Positions 25,476-36,600 of a stretch of 64,000 nt of DNA are shown here, one piece after another; within the stretch, counting starts at the first letter, position 1; each line of letters opens with the position of its first letter. Origin of the DNA: Physcomitrium patens. Taxonomy: Eukaryota; Streptophyta; Bryopsida; Funariales; Funariaceae. Position numbers and translations under genes: made by a program. The notes beneath the pieces are model-generated. The model worked only from the letters and a program-made list of their open reading frames with translations. It was not told where the DNA came from and made no database searches. Location: positions 5,704,959-5,768,958 of the forward strand of contig NC_037263.1 of NCBI RefSeq assembly GCF_000002425.4. The letters are read 5' to 3'.

Positions 25476-25496
25476 TTGTATATCACTCCTGAGCTA
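25476..25496 (+). promoter_or_regulatory. miR390 target site, 3' copy
   Basis: CTCCTGAGCT (25486-25495) pairs with miR390 nucleotides 2-11 without mismatch. Nucleotide 12 is mismatched, 13-16 pair, and the last five do not. Pairing is weaker than at the 5' site but the seed and cleavage centre are intact. Predicted cut is between 25486 and 25487. Confidence 0.7.
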
Positions 25497-25499
25497 CGG

Positions 25500-26588
25500 G
25501 TGTGCAATTCCCATGTCTTTTGGGAATAGGCGTCAAGACTAGAGGTAGTTTTGTTGTCTTAGCCGGCCACAGGCGGCGGTGATAAAACCTGCAGTTGATG
25601 TAATGGAGTCACATACTGAATCCACTTGACTGGCTGTGGCTGAAATAAAAACATTTTCCACATTGATCTCATCTTGACTCTCGTAATCAAGTTTCAAGGG
25701 CCCGTGTTTCACTTCCAATTCGTGCAACCCTACCGCACCAAACCTAGAATACATATAAACTGTCTTCTCTTTCGCACAACTATGTCATACCCGGTTCTTA
25801 AAACACAGGGTTGAAATCGGTTTAAAGTGCCATCCGACTGAACCAACCAAGCCCGACATTATTTAGCCCCAAGCTCCATGCTTCCGATACTTATCCTAGG
25901 AAGAAATACCCGTCGACACTGTTCCAGAGTCCGTAAAATCATCACCTCTCCAATGCGGTCCAATCAAACTAGCACATCCAGAGATTGTTTCAGTTTCTCA
26001 CGAAGCGCTGAACCGTGCCGAACTGGAGAATTATCTATTCAGTGCTTCCCTCGTGAGTCTTTTACTAGCTGCAGCTAATGCATACTGCGTGTGCATCAAT
26101 TTGCATGTGTCTACAAAGAAAAGGTGGAGGCACCAACACACCAGTTTTGCTATGCCGAGGCACCAGTTCTGCATTGGATAGAGAGGGTGAGGATCTCGAC
26201 GTGAGTACTCCTGCATCATTGCCGTCATTATCATTATCTGCTGTGAAGAAGCTGATGTTTGTTTTGTTTGTTTGTTCGCATGTGGAAAGGCCCTCAACAG
26301 AGTGCGAGTTGTCAGAGCTACGAGACTCGACTCGACTCGACTCTCATTAATATCAAGAGGTGCTAGGAATATGTACTCTCTCTTTATAAGATGACCAGCA
26401 CAGCCATTTTGCTCATGTGTGTTGTGCAGGACGAACACTTCATTATTGAAAGCTTGAACAAAACAGGGCGTTGAACACGGTATCAATGTATGTGAAATAC
26501 TGAGGCACTGGGTGATTTTATTGTTATATATATATATATATATATGTGTGTATATATTCACAAAACCATTCAAGGTTTAAAGTTATTT

Positions 26589-26619
<31 letters not shown>

Positions 26620-26769
26620 ATTTAAACATGATGTTTGATATGATTGTTTATTAGTTGAATAAATACCAATTTATCATAGTTTTTTCATTTATTTCAAAAA
26701 CCAGCCAAAAATTTCTTACAACACAAAAAAATAATTCAGATTGTTCAAGATACACACAATTTTGGGCAT

Positions 26770-26802
<33 letters not shown>

Positions 26803-27626
26803 ATATTATTATTATTATTATTATTATGTATATTGCTAATGCCACCACAACCCCTCATCCACTCTAGATTGTTTTGTTTTTTTTTGGTTTTTTTTTAATA
26901 TTTTATAAATTTCAATCATTTTTTTGATTTGAATAGTACTCACATTGTGTAATTTATCCATATTGTGTTTGATTGAAATAATAATAATAATAATAAAACC
27001 AAATAAATATGTCAAATGGATGGTGGGTTGTGGTGACACTAACAAAAACTGTGAAGACATTGATTTCATTTGAACAAATTTACTTCATCTCACAAAGTTT
27101 TTGAAGGATAGATTTGAACAGAAACCTGATTTTGAAATGATAGTTTTTGAGTAAATTTTATATTTAGTCACAATATGGAGCTTTAATTTCTTCACATGCA
27201 ACCAATTAATTGGATTCTACTTAATAACTACTTAAATTGAAGTTATGTTGTGTGATGTTCACTTCCAACAGAACACGTTTGTTACCTGTAAAAATTACAA
27301 TTTTGCACAAAACATTTAGAAAAAATTAATCATACATACTCTCATTCACGTACAGTAAAGGTCATTTTTAAGAACAAGATTAAATTAAGGGCTGAAATAA
27401 AACTATCTACCATACTAAAAATGGAGAATTTCTTTTGGATGAAGATGTTACATCATTAAATATAATTATACATCCAAGCATCTTGTTCTTGAAATTATAT
27501 AAATGTAGTGAAAAACCATTTTTTTGGAATTGCAAAATCAGAAATAGATTCTTGGTTTTGAAAATTCCACAAACAAAGTGTAAGAGTTTATTGATAATGT
27601 TTTATTTATTTGAAAACCCCAAATAC

Positions 27627-27662
<36 letters not shown>

Positions 27663-28200
27663 AAATTAATTAAAAATATTTTGAGGTTATAACTAACACT
27701 AATGCTACTTTACATATTCAATCAAACAAAACTGTTTTTTTGAAATTTGAATTACAAAAAATACGAAGTCTTTTGATGAACTTTATCTTTATAAATTTCA
27801 CCATCACATATTGTAAAGTTGGTATTAATTTTTACTTGAGTGTTAGTAAATAGTATAGACCAATCCAAATAAGATAAAGTAACAAGTATTAAAGTTTATT
27901 TTGAAGTTGATCAAAAAAACTTAATTTAATGCTAGTGAAAATATATACAAATTAATCAAATTCCAAAAGTAACCTCATGATTTAGATGATAAATAAATTG
28001 CAATATTTTATCTTTATAAAGATATTTATTTTATTTATTTCAAAACAAATATCATCTAATGATTCAATCTAAATATTTTGTGTTCATTTGAATTTTTTTA
28101 ATCACATACATGTATGTAAATAAATAAAAACGAGTAAATTTATTCATTCATTCATTGAAATTCAGCCATATAAAAAAGAAATCTTATTTGCAATGGCGTT
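25500..28200. other. 3' flank of the TAS region, then AT-rich DNA
   Basis: GC-balanced sequence continues to about 26400 and may be the 3' part of the small-RNA precursor; no coding exon was recognised. From there on the DNA is AT-rich with (TA)n tracts at about 26525-26545, 26596-26620, 26777-26800 and 27632-27660 and an (ATT)n run at 26803-26828. No gene was seen. Confidence 0.45.
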
Positions 28201-29051
28201 GAAAGTATTTATGAAACCTAGTTATTCAACACATGGCATCAACCAATTTTTTGTTTTGAGGCAGTTCATTTCGTCAGCTCCTTTTGTTTGCCGTCAAAGA
28301 AATGATACAATGAAACGATTTCTTTGTCACAATGCCCCACCAGTACTAGATGCCTTCGCATGCTGATCGACGTCGTGAGAACTTGATCCAGCACTGGGTT
28401 CTACACAAAAGCGCTTGTTATTTTTCTAGACGCCATGTACAATTACGTCAACCCACGGAACGCATGACACTACCTGTCCGGCCCCAACAGCGGCCATGCA
28501 GCAACATCTGAGGTGTAGCGGACAACACCTCCTCCATCGTGTTTCGTTGCAGAGGGTGCCTATCGCTGTTTAGAACTTCGTACGCTGCGAAGGCGCCGGA
28601 GATTTGCTTCAGTCGCATTTATTAGTTGGGAAAGTCTTAGGCCGTAATGTGGAAATCAAGCTAGAAGTCGGCTGTGACTCGCTACGTGATGTCTTGTCTG
28701 GGAAGACATCAGTGGAATGTTGTCGCCGGAATGTAGAGTTTGAAGCATTCCTGAGTTGTGATACTGCCGGAAGGAATTTACCTGCGATGGCTCTGCACGT
28801 CCCCTTGTGGAGTGTTGATAAATGGGTGAGGCTCGCGGACCAGGACTCCATCGAAATCTCCTATGTCGGTTATATTTTAGGTTTTGTCCTGTCGTGAGCT
28901 GATCTCTGATCAGTGACGAAGCAGAATCAAGTTTGCAATTGACTGATTGCTGTGAGATTTTTAGAAACGATCCAATCACTAGTTTTTTGAGGCATATAGG
29001 AATCGGCTAATACTCCCGTAAAGGGTTTGTGGGATTGGATTGAAGTTCGAG
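28201..29051 (+). other. promoter/leader region of the patatin-like pseudogene
   Basis: Balanced composition returns at about 28300. A 97-codon frame (28604-28897) looks codable but resembles no family I know. It may be part of the 5' leader or promoter of the patatin-like gene just downstream. The segment 28965-28989 is the apparent template of the scar inside that gene. Confidence 0.35.
28965..28989 (+). repeat. 25-base donor copy of the scar sequence
   Basis: Identical over 25 bases to 29185-29209 inside the patatin-like gene, exactly 220 bases apart. The upstream copy sits in undisturbed-looking leader sequence, so it is read as the source and the downstream copy as filler DNA. Confidence 0.9.
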
Positions 29052-30168
29052 ATGGCTCTGCTAGCGCGAGCTGCATCCTTCCCACCCTTCCCACGAGGTC
29101 GCGCGGGGAAGAGGATCACCATTTTGAGTATTGATGGTGGAGGTGTGCGAGGAGTGATTCCGTCGACCGATCGTTTAGGGCCCTAAACGATCCAATCACT
29201 AGTTTTTTGCCAAGCAAGTCACGCAAATCTACCTGCAAGAGGCTCCCATCATATTCTCCCCCTTGAAATATGATTTCTGTGGGCTTTGCGAAGCGTGGCG
29301 CATGATCATGGGGCCACGCTACAGCGGGGTTGGACTGGTTGACATAGTGACCCGCCTCTTAGGCGACGTGCGCCTCAAGGATACGGTTACGAACGTGGTC
29401 ATTCCAGCCTTCGACATCTGCAATCAGCAGCCGGTCTTCTTCTCTAGCGCACGCGCGAAGAGGGACTCCTTGGGGGATCCAACTCTAGCTCAGGTGTGTC
29501 AGGGCTCATCCGCGGCGCCGACGTATCTCCCTGCAGTGAAATTCACAACCTCCAATGACGCGACTGGGGAAACTCGCCACTTTCATTTGGTGGACGGTGG
29601 CGTGGTCTGCAACAATCCCACCACTGTGGCCATCACGCAAGCAATCAAGGATTTGGAACCTGGAAATACAGCAAACTCTGGGAGAGCTATCTGGACTGGC
29701 TTCAAGGACTTTCTGGTGCTCTCGCTCGGGACTGGGGAAATGCCAGTGAGTTACGACGCCATGGAAGCTGCACACTGGGGCCTAATAAGATGGTTTCGCA
29801 ACCGCGGGGATGGATCCGTTCCACTGATCGAGATTTTCTCCAATGGGAGTGGTGATATGGTGGACTACAACTTGGGTCTAGTGTTCGGCAGGGATGAATC
29901 CTCTCAGAACTATCTCCGGATTCAAACCGATGCCTTGGACGGGGAGATAAGCTCTCTGGACAACGCCTCGGAGACAAACATGCAAGAGCTGGTGGCGATT
30001 GCCAAGGGCTTGTTGATGAAGCCAGCAACAACACGCAACCTGGAGACGGGGAAGTTGGAGCCTTGCTCGGATCTGAGCACGAATGCAGAGCGACTGCTGA
30101 GATTTGCGTTGTGGCTGTCGTACGAGAGGAGGTCGAGAATTCGGGATGGCATGCTTCACCAGGTGTAA
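29052..30168 (+). pseudogene. patatin-like phospholipase, internally deleted
   Basis: Remnant of a plant patatin-like acyl hydrolase (PLP/pPLA-II type). These enzymes hydrolyse fatty acids from membrane lipids through a Ser-Asp dyad. From ATG 29052 the first 37 or so codons give the normal N-terminus with the oxyanion loop DGGGVRG, ending at IPST. Then come about 50 bases of foreign filler (29167-29209). After it homology resumes at AKQVTQIYLQEAP and runs, in another reading frame, to TAA/stop at 30166-30168. It keeps VVIPAFDI, SSAAPTYLPA, the catalytic Asp in VDGGVVCNNP, LSLGTG, MVDYN and YLRIQ. About 60 residues expected between the halves are missing, including the GxSxG nucleophile elbow (GTSTGG in relatives). 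The filler adds a stop, so no active enzyme can be made. The downstream 301-codon frame is otherwise intact, suggesting a recent lesion. Whether it is transcribed is unknown. Confidence 0.92.
29169..29192. repeat. 24-base perfect palindrome at the deletion scar
   Basis: GATCGTTTAGGG followed directly by its reverse complement, centred on GGGCCC. The right arm runs into the 25-base copied segment. The left arm is therefore an inverted copy of the start of that segment, as expected from fold-back synthesis during break repair. Confidence 0.95.
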
Positions 30169-30600
30169 TTTGCAGAGACGACTTATTGCTTTCATCTCCA
30201 ACATACAAAATATATATACGTTTTTTGAATAGTTCAAATTTGAACCACAGAGATGTTTTGGAGACAAAATGTACATCGAAGATGTTAGCATAGGGAGCGA
30301 ATACAATTTTTGAACTAAATTCTTTGTTTGGACGGAAGTTCAAACTTTCTTCAGAGATGTAGAAAGTCTTTAGTGCTGAACCACTAAATCTTAGAACTTG
30401 TGAGGACGAGATTCCGGAGGTGGTGAATTCTTGCCCAGATGAGTCATATTCAATTGGCGAGATGCAAGGAACCTGTCTAATTAATGCCCGCTGAATCAGG
30501 TTTTTTTTGGGTGCACAATTCATCTGTGGTAGCAGCCATTTAGGGGTTCAAGGGTTAGAGGGAAGGAGTCACTACACCCCTGTGTATTTCTTTTTGAAGA
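30169..30600. other. 3' flank of the patatin-like pseudogene
   Basis: Non-coding sequence of mixed composition, probably the old 3' untranslated region and downstream flank. It ends where the copia element begins. Minus-strand frames here are the antisense of the pseudogene. Confidence 0.4.
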
Positions 30601-30740
30601 ACATGGAACAAAAATAACCTTTGTTGTCACCTCACATCCATCCATGGATGAAGTCTCACATAGATAGATGTACACGTCAGACTACATGTTTTATTTTACA
30701 TTAGCATCTATAAACATTGTCCTTTCTTGCTTTTGATCAA

Positions 30741-30846
30741 GTTATTTATTGCCTATGATACAATAGCATCTATCTGCTTCCCTCAACTTCTTCTCTTTGA
30801 TAGATGTTATTTATTGCCTATGATACAATAGCATCTATCCACTTCC
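30741..30846 (+). repeat. 64-base-spaced direct repeat in the 5' region of element A
   Basis: The segment from GTTATTTATTGCCTATGATA through AGCATCTAT and CTTCC occurs at 30741-30782 and again at 30805-30846, nearly identical, in the untranslated region before gag. Confidence 0.85.
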
Positions 30847-33182
30847 AAATAAACCATGTTGGACCTAAGAACTACAAACATTGGACCATAAAAATACAAA
30901 GTGTTTTTGAAAAGAAAAATCTTTAATATCTTATTGAATCCAAAAATAACTCTCCTATAAACAACCTCAATAAAAACAAATAGACGAGAGAAGAAGGAAA
31001 AGACATCTTTGTTATATCAAGAGCATTTGATGTTGCCCCAAACAAAAGAGAAGAATAATGGTATTTTTATGACTCTCCCTTCTTCCAAATCTATGCCACA
31101 TCATCCTCAACATTCAAGATTCCAAAACAACATAGAATCACTTCAAGAACATATTTCTAACTAACACCAATTTTGACATTATGGTTGTATTGAATTGATA
31201 GGAATACCTAAGAATGATCAAATAATAAGATGTTTACTCTTTTATGTAACATGTTATTAGGAATCTGAAAGCCATAAATTTGATGCAACCTTTAGTAGTC
31301 ATAGTTCACAAAATTCTAAATTAATTAGGAAAATGCTTTAAAAAGCTAATAATTCATATACAAAATAAAAAGTTTTTACCAAAAATAAAAGAATTGTGGA
31401 GTTATTTGCATATGGAAGAAATTAATGAGACTCTCAAAAAGTCACAAGAATCCATTGATAAAGCCCTTATCATGCAAAACTAGAATATATATGACAACAA
31501 ACTTCAATAATAATACATGCATCACTAAGGCTAAAATCAAGGTGGAATAGGTCGCCTTCAAAAACCTTGCTATCACCAACAAAAGAAATTACAAGGATCC
31601 ATAATCTATCCTCAATGTGGCAAAGAAGGGCATATTTCAAATGTCCATCAAGTACTTGCCAATATGATCCTTCTATACAAATATACAAATACTTGCTATA
31701 ATTTTGGAGATTCTAGTACTTTTTCTTCTACATCAACAACACTAAAAAACTATAGTGTTAGTATTACAAAAAAATATTATGGAGATACTACCACATTTGT
31801 TCTACTAAATGATGAAAACATCTTAAAAGGTCTTGAACCACTAGGATTCAATAATAAGGATGACAATGAATGGATCTTAAATTCTAATGCCTCAAAGCAC
31901 TTTATTGAAGATTAATTTGTCTTTGATAAAATAGATCTGTCTTTTAGTAATTCAATAATCTTAATTAGAAGTAATATGTATGTAATTATAAGACTATATT
32001 CAATAAACTTTTCTATGCCTATTAGAGATTTGCTATGGCTTTGATCTATAAAAGAACATGCTATCTATTAGAAAAATCATAGATATTGAAAACTTCTACA
32101 TTTTTGGACCTAAATAATGTATTGTTATCTTTGTCAATAAGCCACATAGAATCATAGGCAAGGAAAGATAAGATCTTGATAATGGATTGTATGAATCATT
32201 ACAACTTATTATATATAATTTTGATACTAACATTAGAATTTAAAAAATAGTTTCACCTAAGCAAGCTACATTTTTTTTTAGTTTAGCAACATTTCTAACA
32301 AACAATTCTACTGATTCCCTTACCTCCTTCTAGCCTTTATAATAAAGAAACTAAAAATATAAGAGCCTCAAACATCTTGAAAATAATAACCTTGTCATAA
32401 TACTTCCTTCTTTTTTTTATAAAAATTTAAACATGCAATCATTATTATCAAGATTAATAGATTAGAAATTAAATTCTTAAGGTAACATCAAGTAGAGCCA
32501 TAAAACCTTTGCAAATTATACATAATAATTTATGTAAGCTTCTATTGGTTAAATTCATAGCTCACTTTTGTTATTTTATTGTGTTCATTAATGACTTTTT
32601 TAGAAAATCTTGGATTTGTTTTATAATCACAAAGGACCAATTTCTTGAAATGTTTAAAAAATTTCACATGATAGTTGAGAAATAAACCTCTAATCAAATC
32701 TTGTCACTCCATTTTGACAAAAGAAGAGAGTACATATAGTAAGAGTTCACAAACTACATGTAAGACTATGGAATCATGAGTCAATTAATTGTTGCTTGCA
32801 CATGCCAACAGAATAAAGTATTAGAAAGAAAGAACAAAACTATCTTTAATAAGGTGCAAACAATGTTGATAAGTGAGAACATATCTTTATTTCTCTAGAT
32901 TAAAGTTGTATACATCTCTATTCAACTCACTAATTATAATTCTATCAAAGCAAACAATTAAATGTTTCTTGACTACATTTTTTACAAAAAAAAATTAGAT
33001 TTTAATTCAATCAAAATCTTTAGATGTTTTTGTTTTAAAAGAAAATGAAATACACTCTATCTATAACAATAAAACTTGGATTCTTATTTCACTCTTATCT
33101 TGTAAATAAACTATTTCTATAAAATGGATATTTAAAGCCAAGTTAAAATCCCATAGTATCCTACAAAAAAAATTATCTTCAT

Positions 33183-33685
33183 AGAAACATGACCAAACTA
33201 TCTCAAAAATCCAAGATCCTTCTAATTCATAGCAACATAAAGCGTCATCACAAAATAGGACAAAACACACCGGAACAAAACTAAATGGAACTAAACAAAG
33301 TAAGACATGAAAGAAAAACTAAGCAAATAAAAATAAAATAGAACAGAATTGAATAGAATGATACAAAATCAAATTTTACTAAGAGAAAGGATTCAAAGCC
33401 ATACTTAACTAGATGCCCCAAAAGACCCGAGCCAATCCTATTTATACCTTATTCTATCATCTTGGACTTTCTAGAATGTTCCTAAGTGATAGGTCCCACT
33501 TAAATAACTTCCTTAAATTTCTTTTCTAGAAGGTTTTATAATACACTCCACATAAATAACTGCCCTAAATTCTTTCTAGAATTTTCTATTGTGGATCCTA
33601 TTTGGTCAACTAACCTAACTCCAATTCTAAAAACTTCTATGGCTTTAACTATTTATATAATTATCTTATCTATACCTTGTTACAA
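33183..33685 (-). repeat. 3' LTR of element B
   Basis: Left-hand long terminal repeat of the minus-strand element. It pairs with 38243-38739 over its whole length, and TTCAT flanks it on the outside. Confidence 0.88.
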
Positions 33686-36600
33686 TCAATCTCCCTCCAC
33701 TATTGTGGAATGTCCTTGTTTTGATTTCAATGGTATCTCTCAATTGTTTATTAGCAATATGTGAGATTTTGTGCACCTTCTTATGTTGCATCGTGAATGG
33801 GATAACCTTTGTATTGAAGTTGTGGATGTCCACTGCCATGACGAAGGTAGCAATGCTCTAAAATGCTATCTACTTCATATTCTTATTAGTCATCAACTAC
33901 AACTGGTAGTAGTGGTGGTTAGTGTTGACCCAAAAAGTGCTTTGGCTCAGTATGTAATTCCTTCAATTGCAAAATATGGAAGATTAGACCAAATATTTGG
34001 TAAAAGCTCGAGGTGGTATGTGACGTCAGAAATCACTGTAGAAATATAGAAAGATCCAAGTTACTGAGGTGTTAGTTTATAGATTTGGATACATATAGCA
34101 AGTAGTAAGTTGGCATTGAAGAATAACACCTAATCACCCTCCTAAAAGGTCTTGTATTATCAATGGTTATCTACATACTACTTTTGTCAATTATATACTA
34201 TAAAGAGGTAATGTCATGCTTCTTGTAAGGCTATTATAAGCCATTGTATAAATTCTTTTGTTGTTGGATTATTGGTGTTGATGAGATGATAGAGAGTTTT
34301 TGTCGTAATTGAATATTGACTAGTATTAAAGAAAAATGGTGAATAATTGATACTTGCTTGAATATTATCATTGTAAGAAAACTCTAAGGACATCAAATAT
34401 TCATCCCAATCATTATGATGAACTGCCACATATGCTTGCAACATATCCTCTAAGGTCCGATTTGTATGCTCTATTTGTCCATTTGTTTTAGGATGGAAGG
34501 TTGTAGAGATGGTAAGTCATGTACTTAGTAGCTTGAACAAGGCTTGTCAAAAACTTTTCATGAAGCATAGACCTCGATTTAAAATGATGACATAAGATAA
34601 TCCATGGTGACAAAAGATAATATCAAAGAAGACTCGTGCAAGCATTGAGGCATTAATATCCAAGCGCACTATAACAAAGTTAAGTTGTTTCAAGAATTGA
34701 TCTAGAAAGACATCAACCGCAATATAATTATCAGGCATCTGCGGTAAATACGTAATGAGATCCATAGTCATTTGCTCTCAACTTGTTGTAGGTAGTGGAA
34801 TTGGCTATAATAGTCTAGAAGATACTACATTACATGCTTTATTATATTGATATGACTCGTAAGAACATATAAAGGTTCAAACATCACAATCCAAACCTGC
34901 CCAAAATCATGTCCTTGAGATCTGTTCTAAAGTCTTCTCTTATTTCAAATGTCTAAATATTGGAATATCATGTCCTTCCTAAAGTATGTATGTTCGGTAC
35001 ATAAATTTGCTTCTTGAAATAAAGCAAACTATTATTAAGAGTGTAATCCTGATATTGTATATTATCCACTTTCAGCTGATTATCAACCATCTTGAAATAA
35101 ACATCTCAATGCGTAGCTTCTTTTCATTTTGCCTCTTTGATTAGATCTAAAATGAAACTACTAATGGTAGCAACTTCTGCCTTGTCTTCCAATTCATCCC
35201 TCAAGTCTGGTCTTTGCGATAAGCTATCTAGTACAATATGTTGTCATTCTTGCTTATACTCAAGCTAGATATAAAAAATTTGCATCTGTTCTTTCCAATG
35301 ATGATGCCATGATTTCATATTTTTTAGATACAAATCGTGTAGCAATGGTCGATGGTCAGTCCAAACAACCATTGACTTCTCCAATAGATAGTGCCACCAC
35401 ACTTTTGTGGTATATACAATTGCTAATTATTCTTGATCACTTACAGAGTAATTGCGCTTTGTCCTTTTGAGCTTCTGTGATTCATATGCCTTAGGTTGAA
35501 GGTTTCTATCAAAATCTTATTGAAGAATTGATCTAATAGCAAAGTTGGAAGCATTAATATCAAGCATATAAGAAAGATTATGATCATACAATTGTAATAT
35601 TGGAGCACTAATGAGTGCCTCCTTCAACTTGTTAAAGGCATTTTGCTGCTCCAATTTTTATTCAAATGGGACACCCTTCTCTAATAGGTTTATCAACGAG
35701 GCAAAAATGTGAGCAAATCGTCAAACAAAATGATAATATTATTAAGTAAGGCCTAAAAATGAGCAAACTTCAAAAGCATCCTTGAGGGTTGCTCAATCCT
35801 CTACTACTTCCATCTTATTTTGCTCCATATGCATACCTTTGGAGGACACCACATGCCCCAAAAGATGACTTCCAACTTTCAAAGTTCACATTTTGATTGT
35901 TTATAATAGAAGCAATTATTTTTTAACTAATGTAATATTTCTCGTAAGTGTTGCTCATGCTCTTTAAAGATTTTACTATATATGAAGATATCATCAATAA
36001 AAAAAACTACATATTTGTCCAAAAGGACTTGAAACAATCTGTTCATCTGATCTATAAAAGAGAGTGGAGCATTGGTGAGGCCAAAGGAGAAAACCAACCA
36101 TTTAAAATGTCCATAGCGTCTACAAAATGTTATCTTTTTTACATCTTCTTTTGTAATAAGTGTTTGCCAATAGTTCTTTCAAAGATCCAATTTACTAAAG
36201 ATGGTAAAAAAAGATCATCCATGCATGAAAGTGAATATGTATTTTTAACAGTCTACTTATTGAGGCATTGATAGTCGATACAAAGGTGAAGTCTACCATC
36301 TTTCTTACATGTAAAGAATACAGGTGCTTCTTATAGTGATGTACTTTCTTGAATGAGACATTTTTAAAAAAATTCATCTAATGTCTTTCGTAGCTCTTTA
36401 AGTTCTTTTGGTAGTAGGCGACAAATTAGTTGACTTATTGATTTGACTTTAGGTAATAGTTCTATTTGAAAGAAGGCACCTCGATCAAGAGGTATGCTAT
36501 TAGGTAGATCAGTTGGAAAGACATCATAATATTTATGTATGAGTTGCTCTGCCCATTCTACTTCTTTAGCTTTATTTTCCACCATTGATGCAAATTTTGG

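Larger units (their letters stand above)
25242..25496 (+). ncRNA. TAS3-like trans-acting siRNA locus (dual miR390 sites)
   Basis: Two sequences complementary to miR390, at 25242-25262 and 25476-25496, lie on the plus strand with predicted cleavage points 234 bases apart, close to eleven 21-base registers. This is the defining structure of TAS3. In the family, the fragment between the sites becomes phased tasiRNAs through AGO7/RDR6/DCL4, and in mosses these target ARF and AP2 transcripts. The interval is GC-balanced and non-coding and includes a small imperfect hairpin at about 25326-25349. From the 5' cut the first 21-base unit would be 25253-25273; from the 3' cut the units count back from 25486. 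I could not identify the ARF- or AP2-directed tasiRNA with confidence. The tandem arrangement with the TAS6-like locus upstream strengthens the call. Confidence 0.85.

Noticed and set aside
29163-29203. Cluster of restriction sites and a CACTAGT motif in the patatin scar that recalls a cloning-vector linker
   Set aside because: The same 25 bases occur in normal genomic sequence 220 bases upstream, and the palindrome is explained by copying of that segment, so vector contamination is not needed.
29506-30523. Long minus-strand frames over the patatin-like gene
   Set aside because: They are antisense shadows of the conserved plus-strand coding sequence.
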